The notes: a model not told the origin generated them from the letters alone. 64,000 nt of DNA from Ziziphus jujuba (GCF_031755915.1 NC_083380.1:15953001-16017000); one strand, 5' to 3'; shown: positions 12,411-29,945, counted from the stretch's first letter. A program made the numbers and translations.

Positions 12411-12705
12411 CAATTAGAGCCCACTCGATTGCACTCATGCCAATGAAAGATGCCCACGTCAATGGGAGCACATAAAGTCAACAGGGAACCTTGGCCGGCA
12501 TATACTTTTGTCCTTTAGTAACTTAATATATATTTGTCATGCGTAGCTAATTGCTCACCTATAATTTATATGCAATCATTCAAATTTGAACCTTTTCGTT
12601 TTATTAGAATTATAGAAATAACAAAATAAATGAAACTTTGACATTGACGCTTTATGGACGAATGTCATGCAATCGAATTGTGAGGAGTTGTTTGACCCAC
12701 ATTAA

Positions 12706-15942
<3,237 letters not shown>

Positions 15943-15953
<11 letters not shown>

Positions 15954-17865
15954 AATGCTTAGTGTGACTACAATAGAGTCATCTTTCATTGCAAACATCT
16001 ATTGATGAACATAACTATGGGAATCTTGTATTTTTTTTTTCTAAATTTTATTTATTGTGTATATACATATATATTGACTTATATTGTTTGAGTTTGCTAT
16101 TGGATTGTCCATTATATGCCTAACTTTGTGTACCACACCAAAAACCTATAGGCAGTTAATGGGTCAAAGTTAAGGTGGAAAAAACCATAGTTCTCTGTTT
16201 CGAACTATTTATGTAACATTTTTAGTTTAAATGGAATGTTTGGGCCTTAATGGCATTAATGGGCTTTTAATTGTTTTCCGTTTTGGTTTTTTGGAATAAG
16301 GAAAGGAAAAACAAAAGAAGGAAAAAAGGAACTTTTGAATGTAATTTTTTCTCTCTCCTACATGTGAATTTCCGTACAGAAAAAGTGAAAAATATTTTTC
16401 TGGCATTTTGCATTGTGAGTGTGGTAAAGCAAAGGTGCATCGAAAGTTCAAAGGAAAATCTTGGTGGTGTCGTGTCCAAGGTTTTAGAATCCATTGTATT
16501 ATGGGAGACAACCATCAGGTAAATATCTGCACCGATGGGATGGGAATTACTTTAAGGAAGCTGTGGTACCATACAGGTGTCGGACTATTTTTCAACAATC
16601 AAATTAAAGTTAAGGACATACAGGTTTTCAATTTTATTTTATCAATGTTTTGTATTTTTATTTATATTTTCATTCTACCTATATATTCATATATTAAGTG
16701 TAATTATTTTTAACAATCTTAAGACAATCCGACCAATATATGTTAATATTTATGAGGATGATTGTTTTTCTGTGCTTATCTATGTATATGTTGATGAAAA
16801 TAAATTTATATATTTTCATTTTTTGCCTTCAAACCTATATACAACATGGTGATGAGCTTTTATTTTTAATTAATTTTTTTTGTTTTATTTAATTAAATTT
16901 GATGCCCATGATTTTATGATATTTAATGTTTTAAAATTTTAATTTGTATTGGGTTTAATAAAGGAAAATAAAAATTGTTTCCCATGGGTTTGAAATTTTT
17001 TGGGCAATATTTAATTTTGTTTTGAATTAAATTTTTTTTCCAAAAATTGAGTTGCCCATGAAATTCTAAGCTTTTTGGTGATTTTCCGACAATTTTCTGG
17101 TGTCGGAATTGAGTAAAAACTGATGAAAAATTCAAACTGGATAGGCTGACCCATTTACTAGTAAAATGGGTCGATTTTGACTCGGCTGGAGGCTGAAGAC
17201 GAGTCTAAAAATGGGTTAACGGGTCGGAGAAACAGATATGGATAGGTTTTTGGGTTGGTGGGCATGAATTTTAAATTCTGATGGACCTGGCCCAATTCTA
17301 AAGCCTAGCCTGTTGTTAGAACATGTTACTATTTAGCTCAATCCTAAGCCCAGAACAGACCCAGGCCCAAGAGGATTATGTCCGATTGGGCTTGCCATGG
17401 GCTGCGATGAGAGAGCACCATGTGGCGAGATGAGGCGACGACAAATGGCGCATAGTGGCAAGGCAATGTGCTGTGTGATGGCAAGGCATGTGTCGATTGG
17501 TTGTTGTGCCACATGTCGAGCACTCAAGGTTGACACGTACATGTCAGACTCTGACGATGCCACATGTCACATGATAGAGACACCATGTGTCGACTTGTCA
17601 CAGATGGCACGTGTCAGACTTCAATGGTGACATGTGTCGATCAGTTAAGGCGCCACATGGAAAAGCATGTATGATGTAGGGGGACACATGTCATGCCACA
17701 GTAGCCATGATGACACGTGGCATGGGCCACGTTAACCGATGATGACAAATGGCTCTACCATGTCAGCGAAGTGATGATGTGGCATCATTCCACATCAATA
17801 TGATGATGATGTGTCATGTGCCATGTCATCAACAGCGACATGTGGCAGTGACGTCAGCAATGATG
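15943..17865 (+). repeat. 1.92-kb tandem duplication, unit 1
   Basis: The unit starts in the last codons of MATE copy 2 (TAGTCTCATGAAATGC), runs through its 3' flank, enters a Copia LTR at about 16213 (TGTAACATTTTTAG) and stops inside that LTR. The same order repeats from 17866. This is therefore a DNA-level tandem duplication across the gene and LTR border, not a second retrotransposition. Confidence 0.85.
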
Positions 17866-19790
17866 TAGTCTCATGAAATGCTTAGTGTGACTACAGTAGA
17901 GTCATCTTTCATTGCAAACATCTATTGATGTACGTAACTATGGGAATCTTGGATTTTTTCTTTTTCTAAATTTTATTTATTGTGTATTATATATTGACTT
18001 ATATTGTGCGAGTTTGCTATTGGACTGTCCATTATATGCCTAACTTTGTGTACCACAACAAAAGCCTATACGCAGTTAATGGGTCCCAGTTAAGGTGGAA
18101 AAACCATAGTTCTCTGTTTCGAACTATATATGTAACGTTCATACCATTTTTAGTTTAAATGGAATGTGAATGATTTAGGCCTTAATGGCATTAATGGGCT
18201 TTTAATTGTTTTCTGTTTTGGTTTTTTGGAATAAGGAAAGGAAAAACAAAAGAACGAAAAAAGGAATTTTTGAATGTGATTTTTTCTTTTCTCCCCTACA
18301 CATGAATTTTCGAAGAGAAATAGTGAAAAATATTTTTCTGGCATTTTGCATTGTGAGTGTAGTAAAGCAAAGGTGCATCGAAAGTTCAAAGGGAAATCTT
18401 GGTGGTGTCGAGTCCAAGGTTTCGGAATCCATTGTATCCTAGGAGACAACCATCAAATAAGCATCTGCACCGGTGGGATGGAAATTGTCTTAAAGAAGTT
18501 GGTACTACACAGGCCTCGGATTATTTTTCAACAAGCAGATTAAAGTTAAAGACATACAGGTTTTTAATTTTATTTCATCAATGTCTTGTATTTTTATTTA
18601 TATTTTCATTCCACGTATATTCATATATTACGTATAATTATTTTTAACAGTCTTAAGACAATCCAACCAATATATGTTAATATTTATGTGGATGATTGTT
18701 TTTCTGTGCTTATCTGTGTATGTATTGATGAAAATAAATTTATATATTTTCATTTTTTTCCTTCAAACCCATATACAACATGGTGATGGGCTTTTATTTT
18801 TAATTAATTTTTTTTGTTTTATTTAATTAAATTTGATGCCCATGATTTTATGGTATTTAGTGTTTTAAAATTTTAATTTGTATTGGGTTTGAAAAAGGAA
18901 AATAAAAATTGTTTCCCATGGGTTTGAGATTTTTAGGACAATATTTAATTTTGTTTTGAATCAAAATTTTTTCCAAAAATTGAGTTGCCCATGAAATTCT
19001 AAGCTTTTTGGTGATTTTCCGACAATTTTCCAGTGTCGGAATTGAGTAAAACCTGATGAAAAATTCAAATTGGGTATGTTGACCCATTTACTAGTAAAAT
19101 GGGTTGATTTTGACCAGGTTGAAAACGAGTTTGAAAATGGGTTAATGGGTCGGAGAAACAGGTATGGATAGGTTTTGGGTTGGTGGGCATGAATTTTAAA
19201 TTCTGATGGACCCGGTCCAATTCCAAAGCCCAGCCTGTGGTTATAACATGTTACATTTCAGCCTAATCCTAAGCCCAAAATAGACCCAGGCCCAAGAGGA
19301 TTTGGCCATCACGATGAGAGAGCACGATGTGGTTAGACGAGGCGACGACAAATGATACACAGTTGCAAAGCGACGTGTTGTACAGTGGCAAGGCCATGAG
19401 TCACATGGTTTTATGAGGCCAAGTGTCGACCAATCATTGCGCCACATGTAAAGCCCTTAAGGCTAACACGTGTCAGACTCTGACGATACCACATGTCACA
19501 TGATGGAGATGCCATGTAATGACTATTACAGGTGGCACGTGTCAGACTCCAGTGGTGACACGTGTCGATCAGTTAAGGCGCCACATGGAGAAGCATGTAT
19601 GTCAGTAAGGGGACACGTGTCATGCCACATCAGTCATGATGACACATGGTAGGGCCACATCAGCCGATGATAACACGTGGCTCTACCACATCAACGAAGT
19701 AATGATGTGGCATCATTCCACATCAGCTTGAGGATGACATGGTGCAGTGCCATGTCAGCAACAGTGACACATGGCAGTGACATCAGCGAT
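17866..19790 (+). repeat. 1.92-kb tandem duplication, unit 2
   Basis: This begins with the same TAGTCTCATGAAATGC as 15943 and follows unit 1 with scattered substitutions and small indels. Unit 1 ends at GTCAGCAATGATG. The equivalent here (about 19783) runs on into the rest of the LTR, which shows that unit 2 carries the original LTR continuation. Confidence 0.85.
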
Positions 19791-19959
19791 GATATCATCA
19801 TTGTGTAATGATGATGTCAGTCTTGGTGGGTGTATATATCAATTTTTGTAAATGTATACAATAATTTTTGTGGTGTATATAAAAACCTTAGAAATTATAT
19901 TTTTGTGTGTTTTCTTTTGGAAATTGGTTTAAATTAGTTTGTTGAGATAAAATATAACA
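18131..19959 (+). repeat. 5' LTR of the Copia element
   Basis: The start at TGTAACG is set by alignment to the 3' LTR at 27389. The end at ATATAACA (19959) is tentative. The part at about 19300-19800 is rich in CACGTG-like and CACATGTC-like words. Confidence 0.6.
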
Positions 19960-19994
19960 GCTAATTGATTTCTATTTTTTGTGATCATATAAAA

Positions 19995-22900
19995 ATGGCA
20001 AGTGGAGATCTGCTTGCTGCACAAATACCTACTCAGACTCTTGTATTTCAAGTGCCTCGTCCTGCTAGTAATACTAGAGAGACTTGAGAAGTTCGATGGG
20101 GCTAATTTGAAGAGGTGGCAATAGAAAATGTTGTTCTACTTGACTACGTTGGGCCTTATAAGGTTCCTGACTGAAGACACACTACCAACTAGTGAAGAGA
20201 GTGATAAAAAGACTCTGATGGCGATGGATGAGTGGAAGAATTTCGATTATTTATGTCAGAATTATATTCTGAATGACCTATCTGATACCCCGTATGGAAT
20301 GTACTATGGCACGAAGTCAGTAAAAGAGCTGTGGGAAAATTTGGACTGGAAGTAAAAGACTGAAAACGCAGGGTCTGGAAAGTTTATGGTAGGTCGTTTC
20401 TTGGACTATATGATGGTGGATACCAAGCCACTGATGAGTCAAGTACGTGAGTTGCAAATGCTCATTCAAGAACTCTTAGCTGAAGGGATATTCATTAATG
20501 AAGCCTTTCAAATTGCTGCTATGATTGAGAAGCTGTCTCCTAGTTGGAGAGATTTCAGAAATTATCTCAAACATAAGAGAAGGAAAATGGACATGGAAGC
20601 TCTTATTTGAAAGCTTCGAATTGAAGATGACAATAGGAGGTCTGATAAAAAATCCATTAAGGCTAGAATGAAGGCTAATGTTGTGGAGCATGGAAGTAGC
20701 TCCAAGAATAAGAAGAAACCTGGAAAGAGTTCCAAGTTGGGGCCTAAAGGAGTCATTTCCAAGAATGCCAAGTTCCAAGAAAAATGTTTCAATTGTGACA
20801 AGATGGGTCACAGAGCGGTGGATTGTAGACTGCCAAAGAGAAAGAGCAACAAAGAGGCAACAATGATGGAGCACATCACAAGAGAGGTTGATAAGATTGA
20901 CCTCAGCGCTATTATCTTTAAGGTGAACTTAGTGGGTTCTAATCCAAGAGAGTGGTGGATATATACAGGTGCAACCCGCCATGTGTGTGCAGATAAGAAC
21001 ATGTTCACCTCCTTCAAATCAAAGTCAAATGGGGAGAAGTTGTTCATGGGTAACTTTACCACATCCGAAATCCAAAGGAAGAGCAAATAGTCTTGAAGGT
21101 GACCTCTTATAAGGATCTAACTCTTAATAACGTATCGTATGTTCTAAATATTCGAAAGAATTTGGTATCTGAATCGCTACTAAGCAAACATGGATTTCGC
21201 TTAGTGTTTGAGTCAGATAAGATTATCTTGTCCAAGTATGGGATGTTTGTGGGAAAAGGGCTATATAGTTAATGAAATGTTCAAATTGAGTGTAATGACT
21301 ATAAAGCCAAAGAATATAAATAATAATAAAACTAGTAGCTCTTCTGTTTACTTGCTTAAGTCTTCCATTTTGTGGCATCATAGACTAGGTCATGTTAATT
21401 TTAATTCTCTGCGGAGTTTAATTAACTTAAATCATATTCTCAAGTTTGATATTAATTCTAAACATAAATGTGAAACTTATGTAGAGGCAAAATTAATGAG
21501 GTTATCATATCAAACAATAGAACGAAATAATGAACCTTTGAATTTAATACATAGTGATGTATGTGATTTAAAGTTTGCACCAACTAAAGGTGGTAATAAG
21601 TATTTTATCACCTTTATTGATGATAACATGACGTATTTCTATGTGTACTTGCTTAAGAGCAAGGATGAGGCTATAGATAAATTTATTCTCTATAAAACGA
21701 AAGTTGAGAATCAACTCATCAGAAAACTTAAAGTGATCAGAAGTGATCGTGGTGGTGAGTATGTGACACCATTTGGAGAGTATTGTGCTCAACATGGCAT
21801 AAAACATGAATTTACTCCACAGTATTCGCCACAATCAAATGGTGTGGTTGAACGGAAAAATAGAACTTTGGAAGAACTGATAAATGCAATGCTAATAAGT
21901 TCTGAAGTACCTCAGAACTTGTGGGGGGAAGCCGTTTTGTCGACAAATAATCTTTTAAATAAGGTGCCCCGAAAGGACCAAGTAAAGACACCCTATGAAT
22001 TATGGAAAGGAAGAGAACCTTCCTATAATTACTAATGAGTGTAGGGTGTCTAGCCAAATTTGTGGTACCAACTCCAAACAGAGTGAAGATAGGACCTAAA
22101 ACTGTTGATTGCATTTTCATAGGCTATGTCCAAAGTAGTAGTGTATATCGGTTTCTTGTGTATAAGTCAGAAATTCTTGATATACACAAGAATACGATAA
22201 TGGAATCGAGAAATACATCATTTTTCGAGCATATTTTTCTGTATGAGGTTGAAGAAGGACCAAGTTTGTCTAAATGAACTTATGATACTATCGATAAAGG
22301 GAATCATGATAGTTGTCAGGACCCGTCCAGAATTCCTTCCCCAGAACCCTAGACAAGCCCTAATCCCAGGAAAATACCACCGAACCTTCCAATGAAAAAT
22401 TCGGCAGCACCTCCCCTAAGGGTAGGACTTACGAAAAATTACCTGCACTGAAAACACACTTCTATAAACATCCCCTTATTCCTCCCATAATACTACAAAT
22501 TGATTCCACAAATTTCAACACTTCAAATAATAACAGCACCAACCCAGTGTATAAATAAAAACTACACATCCAATACAGTATACAGAGCATTATACAGATA
22601 AATGTGGAATTTATACAATGACAGATAAGAAGTAATACAGGATGGAGAGGAAAAAGGGAAGAAATACTTCTTGAACTTTCGGCAACGAACTAAGACGTTG
22701 GGCTCGCCCCGGACAATCAACGTCTCCAACCTGAACCTAGGGGAACGGAATTTAAGAGTGTGAGATGCTAATCATCTCAGTGAGTGACCCTAACTACCGA
22801 ACACCTTTAATATTAATAATATACCAAATAAAAGGATTTAATTAATCAATACCGAACAATTAAATAAATAAATAAATAAACATTTGAAGTAATAATTTCT

Positions 22901-25900
22901 CTCAAAACCCTCACTATTCACTCCGTTAGAAATGTTCCCCTTTTAAAATATTTTCACAAAACCCGATATTCGTACTTCCTGAAAACCAAGGGACCAAATA
23001 ATTTAACAAACAACAAATAAATAAATAAATAAATACCCCAAATATAAATAAACTGTAATAATTTATAATAAATAATTTTGTACTCTTTGGGGTTTGAAAT
23101 TTCTATCCGAAAAATTTGTACTTAACGCACCACACCATATACCAGTGATGCCCTCCGATACCCAGCGTCCTGAGCACCGACTGGCGGGGAGATTAAAGAG
23201 AGAAACTTGCAAACGGCGCTTCGCCGTCCCGACAGTACCGCTGCTAAAACCATCATCCCGGCCAAGGAGGGGGGCGGCTGTGTGCACCATATAAGACTTG
23301 CCTGCCCACGGTCCAATGGCAACTACGGGAGAAATAATACTTGCACGCTAAACCACATAATACTTGCACGCTAAACCACGTGTCCATACACCAGAACACC
23401 AATACTGTATGAGTGCGTCTAAAAATAATTATTAAACCAACCGTACAGTTTTCCAAAATTACCGTGGGAAATATATTAAATTTTCACACTTACCATCCCA
23501 CATATTTTTATTTAACAAACCGGTACGAAAACATCGATAACAAATAAAATCATACCTTTTCTCGTAATACGAGATTCAACAATTGAAATACCGCAGGCAC
23601 AATTTATAAAATTAAACCACCAACTTAAACAAATATTTTCATAAAATATTTAACCCAATTATGCCCGAAAACAATATAAAATCCAAACACAATGAATTAC
23701 TGAAAATACTTGCTCATGTGTAATAAATACCATTTAATCACAATAAAACAATAATCGGGAATTTCTAATGACCCCAAAATTCCATTTAGCACCAATGGGT
23801 AAATATATATATAAAACAATATTTTTCCCGATTATATTTAAAATACGCCACATGAGCACAAATTACGGATATCAATTTAACACCACATAAATATAATCAA
23901 TTACCCCAAAAACATTTTTAAAGGTGGGTCACTCACCTGGAGCACGCAATTAAACCATGATCCACCATGGGATCAATTCCACGACTCACCGATGCTTCTA
24001 GAACACAATCCACACACAGTCAAATAAATTAATATTTTAATCGGCTAAATAATACCCGGACCCGGGGGGGGTCAAACACAAACTTTATCCAAAATAGTCG
24101 AATAATATACCGAATCGAAGCTTGAGCAACGAGGATTACAAATTCAGTCTCCATCGACCCCAATTCCGCCGGAGGTGGCCGGAAAGCTTCGGCCGGATTT
24201 AAACTTGAGGGATCTCTCAAACGGTGGGGATGTTGGGCAATCTAACCCCGGAAATGGACTCATAGGGGTCAAAAATGGTGGGATAGAGGTATGGGTTGGG
24301 CTGGGTTGGTCGGAAACGGCGAGAATTGCCGGAAAATTGTAACCGGCTACCGCCGACTTCACCGGCCCGATCTGGGCCCGTCCGGCAGCGAATGGCCCGG
24401 AAATTTGGAGGCTGAGGTCGCGGCGAGCTGGGCTTCACCGGTGGCCGGCGCGTGTGGACTATGGGTGGCTAGAATTTGAAAAATACGGTGAGGCCGAGAG
24501 GGAGGAAGGAAGAGAAAGGAAGAAGAAAAGAAGAAGAAGAACAGAAACGGGGTTGGGTCCCCTTTTTTCCCACGTGGGGGAAAAGAAAAGAAAAAGAAAA
24601 ATAAAATAAAATAAAAATAATTACATAATTAAATAATAATCTTATTATTTAAAATAATATGATATTACACATGGTTGACATGTGGCTTCTCAACATGGTG
24701 ACACATGGTCACCTTCATTAAGTCACACGTGGCACATCGTTACACGTTTAAAAAAAATAATATTAAAATAATACAGTATTTAAAAAACTCTACAGGTCCA
24801 CAACTTTCAAATCACATGTCCAAATCAAACGTGCCGCTAGTCTACGGACTAGTATCGACGAGCACTTCATAACCATGCATGAGTTAAAGCTCAACCTTGC
24901 ATGAATAAAAAGTCAACTCCGGCACCCCTTGGACAGTTTGGACCTCAACTTGTTTTGCTCATAACTTTCAAACCGTAGCTCCGTTTTCAACGTGCTACTA
25001 GTCCACAAACTCGTGCCAACGTGTACTTCGTAACAGCACCTCAGTCAACCTAGAATTCTAATCAGGTCAAAAAGTCAACTTTTGACCCCTTCGGTCAACG
25101 GTCAACAGTCAACCTCGATCAACGTGCAAAATTTCCGACATGGTTCGGGACGGGGTGTTACAATAGTGATCATGAACAAGAAACTGATGTTGAGACTGAG
25201 GTTGAACTAAGACGAAGTAAGAGAATAAAAACTAAAAAATCCTATGGTTTGGATTTTATTACTTATATGCTAGAAAGTGAACTTCAAAGCTTCTAAGAGG
25301 CTATAAATTCTCCTGAACGAAATTTATGGAAAGAAGCTGTGAAAAATGAGATAGATTCTATCTTGTAAATCACACTTGGGAGTTCGTAGATCTTCCTCCA
25401 GGTTGTAAACCTTTGGGTTACAAATTGATTTTTAAAAGGAAGATGAAAGTAAATGGAACTATCAATAAATACAAGGCAAGGCTTGTAATTAAAGGATACA
25501 AGCAATAAGAAGGCTTTAACTATTTTGATACTTATTCTCCAGTGATGAGAATAAATTCCACAAGGATGGTACTGATGATCGCTACATTACGAGATTTTAA
25601 GGTACATCAAATGGATGTGAAAATAGTATTTCTTAATGGAGATCTTCATGAAGAGATCTACATGGAGCAACCCAAGGGTTTCTACACTCCAGGACAAGAA
25701 AAAAAAGTATGTAGATTGATGAAGTCCTTATATGGACTGAAACAAGCTCCGAAGCAATGATATCAAAAATTTGATAGTGCCATGCTGAGTGATGGATTTA
25801 AAATAAATAAATATAACAAGTGTATCTATGTAAAAAATACAGAGAATGGATATGTCATTCTTTGTCTGTATGTAGATACCATACTCATAGTGGGTAGTGA

Positions 25901-26780
25901 TGACAATATAATCAGAACTACAAAAGCCATGTTAAATTCTAAATTAAACATGAAGGATATGGGGCTTGCTAATATGATTTTAGGAATTAAAATCACGAGG
26001 ACTTCGAATGAAATCATTCTTAGTCAAACGCATTATATGGATAAAATACTAGCTATTTTTAATAAAAATGATACTTGTATAGTCAGAACACCCATAGATG
26101 TGAGTTTACACTTATCCAAGAATAAAGGAAATAGTGTATCACAAGTGGAATACACAAGAGTAATTAGAAGTCTGATCTACTTAATGAATTATACAAGACC
26201 AGATTTAGCCTACGCCATAAGTAGACTAAGTAGATACACGAGTAATCCGAAGGATGATCATTGGAAAGGAATTGTTAGAGTATTAAGATACTTACGATAT
26301 ACTTGCGAATATGGACTGCACTATACATGGTGTCCTGCTATATTAGAAGGATACAGTGATGCTATCTGAATATCAAATATCAAGGATTCAAAATCCACCA
26401 ATGGCTATGTATTTACATTAGCGGGTGCAGCTGTAATATGAAAGTCCTCAACACAAACAGTAATAGCTCGATCTACGATGGAATCTGAGTTCATCACATT
26501 AGATAAATGTAATGAAGAGGCAGAATGGCTATGCCAATTCTTAGAGGACATTCCGAGGTGGCCGTAACATGTGCCAGCAATAAGTATACATTGTAATAGT
26601 CAATCTGCTATTGGCAGGGCACAGAATGTAATGTATAATGGAAAGTCTCGACACATCGTCGTAGATATAATTCCATTAGACAATTAATCTCAACTGGAGT
26701 TATCTCGATAGACTATGTAAAGTAGAAAGATAACATAGCGGATCCGTTAACCAAAGGGTTAAATAGAGAATTAGTTAAGA
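19995..26780 (+). pseudogene. Copia gag-pol, inactivated
   Basis: Gag starts at 19995 but meets a stop within 30 codons and then frame changes. A zinc knuckle CFNCDKMGHRAVDC lies at about 20785-20826. In the protease motif the catalytic Asp codon is TAT (20962-20964), giving YTGA for DTGA. The integrase (about 21360-22030) keeps HHRLGH, HSD, IDD and the VVERKNRT glutamate, but its zinc-finger pair reads CETY for CxxC. The coding stretch breaks at 22314, where the solo LTR sits, and resumes at 25168. The reverse transcriptase keeps LYGLKQAP, but its catalytic YVDD reads YVDT (Thr at 25878-25880). RNase H (about 26300-26700) has several stops. It therefore cannot move by itself. Confidence 0.88.
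22314..25162 (+). mobile_element. 2.85-kb solo LTR nested in the Copia element
   Basis: The insert begins TGTCAGGACCCG and ends GGGGTGTTACA, and is flanked by a 5-bp target duplication ATAGT (22309-22313 and 25163-25167). It has no internal second LTR and no coding domains. A related copy sits at 54798-58260 and shares its ends and much of its interior, including a CCTGGAGCACGCAATT-like block. The most likely explanation is a large Gypsy-type LTR left after LTR-LTR recombination; a LARD-like non-coding element is the alternative. Confidence 0.85.
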
Positions 26781-27388
26781 AATCATCAAGGGGAATGGGA
26801 TTGAAGCCCGTGAGTAAAGTTGATACGATAGAAACCCAACCTAGTTGACTGGAAATCCCAAGATCTAGGTTCAATGCGACAATGTAATTGTAAAGATTGG
26901 TATGGATCACTTTGGGGGTTAATCCTCTGCCCATTCCTATAATGAAACAATGATAGAAAGAGGTTAAACATAAAGTATGCTTTTGATGATTCCTAGAAAT
27001 GTGTGGTAATCTATGCATAGTTATGTTGATTACATTGGAAATAGGAGTTACCTATGTGAGAGAGAAGAATGGTTGCTTTAAAGGAGAATTGTCAAGGGTA
27101 CAATTCTTTAGAAAGTCTCGCAGAACCAGGTAGATGTTCAAGATCAAAATAAACACAACAGTGAGAACTAAAGTGTACCAGGAAGGAATCTGTGTGAACT
27201 ATGTTGTCATTTACACAAATGATGAAATGGTTCAAAGATATCGCATCTACCATTAGTCAGTAAAAAAGATATAGTCTCATAAGGAAATGTTCAAATAGTA
27301 ACATCTACCTATCCTATGCAGGTTCCAACTATAGAGCTGTACCACCAAAGTCTTGCATAGTCTAAATAGTCAAATCATTTATGTAGGA

Positions 27389-27912
27389 GATTGTAACGTT
27401 TGTAACATTTTTGGTTTAAATGGAATGTGAATGATTTGGGCCTTAATGGCATTAATGGGCTTTTAATTGTTTTCCGTTTTGGTTTTTTGGAATAAGGAAA
27501 GGAAAAACAAAAGAAGGAAAAAAGGAATTTTTGAATGTGATTTTTTTTTCTCCCTTACATGTGAATTTCCGTAGAGAAAGAGTGAAAAATATTTTTCTGG
27601 CATTTTGCATTGTCAGTATGGTAAAGCAAGGTACATTGAAAGTTCAAAGGGAAATCTTGGTGGTGTCGAGCCCAAGGTTTCAGAATCCGTTGTATCCTGG
27701 GAGACAACCATGGAGAAAACATCTGCACCTGTGAGACGGAAATTGTCTTAAAGAAGCTGTGGTACCACACAGGCTTCAGACTATTTTTCAACAAGCAGAT
27801 TAAAGCTAAGGATATACAAATTTTCAATTTTATTTTATCAATGTCCTGTATTTTTATTTATATTTTCATTCCACATATATATTCATATATTATGTATAAT
27901 TATTTTTAACAA
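27389..27912 (+). repeat. Truncated 3' LTR of the Copia element
   Basis: From TGTAACGTTTG the sequence follows the 5' LTR for about 520 bp, including GGCCTTAATGGCATTAATGG. It stops at a (TA)n tract near 27912. The preceding GTAGGAGAT is a plausible polypurine tract remnant. Confidence 0.75.
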
Positions 27913-29945
27913 TATATATATATATATATGGATCAGATCATGGTGATTTAATTTATTCTAAATGGTTAACACCAGGTCAGCAAACAAGCAAACAGGATAA
28001 TTCATCCCCCAATATGGTGAACTATGTGTTGAATTGCAATTTGTCGCCTAAGCACTTTAGTTAGCAAAGCTCTTACCATATATAATTTATTACATATCAT
28101 AAAAGGGCATTATGACCTTTCAATTATTACAAGAAAAGAGGAGGGGGGGAGGTGGAAGAAGATATAGCCAAGCTCTTATAAAAATGTGGGATTAGTTTGT
28201 CCTACTATTCCTATAAAAAGGGCATTATGATTTTTCAATTATTACTTTCAAAAAAAAAAAAAAGAGAGAAGAAAGATATATAATGTAACACCCTTTAATA
28301 TTTGACATATTTACAAAATCTTTCGGCTAAGTTGAAACTCTACCAATAGGTTACGCAATATAACCACAAGGTTACGCAAAAATATTATAGTGACAAATTC
28401 AATACAAAGATTTCCAATTTGGATCTTTACACTTCCAAAGTCAAAATTAAAAACATATAACTACCATGTTTTCTAAAAAATAAATAAATAAAAAAATGTT
28501 CATCTTTGAAATTATAATGGTTATTCATTTCATGTAACATACGAAATTTACAGGAAAGTTGCTATGTATATATAAAATTAGCAAAGAGGAAGTTTGAAGT
28601 AGTTGGTTTGGATTTGGATTCTATATATAAAATGTGTTAAGTTTGTCGACTATATTGGTCACTCAAATTGGCGTGCTTGACTCGCATACCACTTGGTCTA
28701 TGTCTCAAGTACTTGGAATATTTGCAAGTGATATAGATTATTTAAATTGAAATTCATAATTATGACTAATAGAATTAAGAGGTTTTTGGTTAGATTTCCG
28801 ACAACTTTTGTTATTATCATATATTGCCAAATTCATGCAGCAATTGATGAGTCTCATTTTGTTTTTTAATGTATCATTTTAAATTTAATTTTTGCTGTTT
28901 TTCTTTTTGCAATTTTCAACCAAAGCCTGTTATGTACATTGTACTAATTCTTGTATCGGTTTTGTTTTTTTGCTGATTAACAGTATAATTTTTATAATAT
29001 TATCCTGCTGGTCATCTCGTGAATGCTTAGGCGCAGCAGTAAGGCACCGCCACTTTGCATGAGCTGCGTTGAAAATTCTTTTTTTTTTTTTCTTTTTTTT
29101 TCTTCCAATAAATCTGTAATACTTTAAGCTAAACCCTATATATTTTGCTGTCCTAGAGTATCGTTTATTTGAGATTCTAAAATGTATTTGTTTATGGGGA
29201 AAAAAAAAAATAATGAGATAGCTTTAATGTTAATTTTGAAAATCAATTGTGAAAATGTAATTTCACCTTTTATTTTCTTTTTTTGAAAATACTTTATTTA
29301 TTTATTAGTTTTAAATTATTAAATGATATCACACTATTTTAAAATGGCTATGTTAGCAGGGCAGGAACAAATCATAAAGTTTATATTTACCTATAAAGTG
29401 ATTGCCACAAAAAAAGAAAAAAAAAAAAGAAGAAAAGAAATTATATATAAAGTATGTTAGAAATTGTTTCCCATTTAGTGACGAAAATATGTCACCTTTT
29501 TTTTTTTTTTTTTTCAAAAAAAAAAAATGTGAAGAATTAAAACTCAAACTCTGTGTAAAAAACTTTATTTTTATCAGTTAGCAAAAGAAAAAAAAAATTA
29601 CTTTCTTATCAAAAATCATGCATGACGTTAAGGGGAAAAATTATATTTCACTATAATCTTTGGTAATTATATAAATAAGATTTGTTTGGATACTTTGGGA
29701 TTTAGTTCCTGCTTTTGTGTGTGACATGGTGACCAAATATTTTTCTCTTTATGTAAATTGCCCAAACTATTTGTATTATTTACTTACACTCATCCAAACT
29801 GACGCCTTATCTGTTTCTCATGAAAAAATGAACTACGCTTTTGTGGACTAGTTGCATGGAATATACAGAACAAAAAAAAAATATTTGAGCCATCAAAATT
29901 GTGAGGAGCTATATTAGGCCAATATTAGTGTCGTTCTCTGCCCAT
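27913..29945. other. AT-rich intergenic DNA
   Basis: No gene was recognised. A short block, AAAAGGGCATTATGA followed by TTTCAATTATTAC, occurs twice (about 28097 and 28216). Several long A and T runs are present. This was probably the upstream region of the MATE gene at 32709 before the retrotransposon landed between them. Confidence 0.5.

Larger units (their letters stand above)
18131..27912 (+). mobile_element. Degenerate Ty1/Copia retrotransposon
   Basis: The element has a 5' LTR (about 18131-19959), gag-pol remnants (19995-26780) and a truncated 3' LTR (27389-27912) that begins TGTAACG and matches the 5' LTR for about 520 bp. It then breaks off at a (TA)n tract. Plus-strand domain order is Gag, zinc knuckle, protease, integrase, reverse transcriptase, RNase H, which is the Copia order. 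No clear PBS was found after the 5' LTR, and the missing 3' end hides any target duplication. A solo LTR sits inside at 22314-25162. Confidence 0.85.

Noticed and set aside
16213..17865. A second, independent solo LTR of the Copia element
   Set aside because: It lies inside the tandem duplication that also copies the MATE gene tail, so it arose locally and not by insertion.
28980..29080. GC-richer patch that resembles a tRNA-derived A box followed by T-runs
   Set aside because: No B box or clear borders were found, so a SINE call is not supported.
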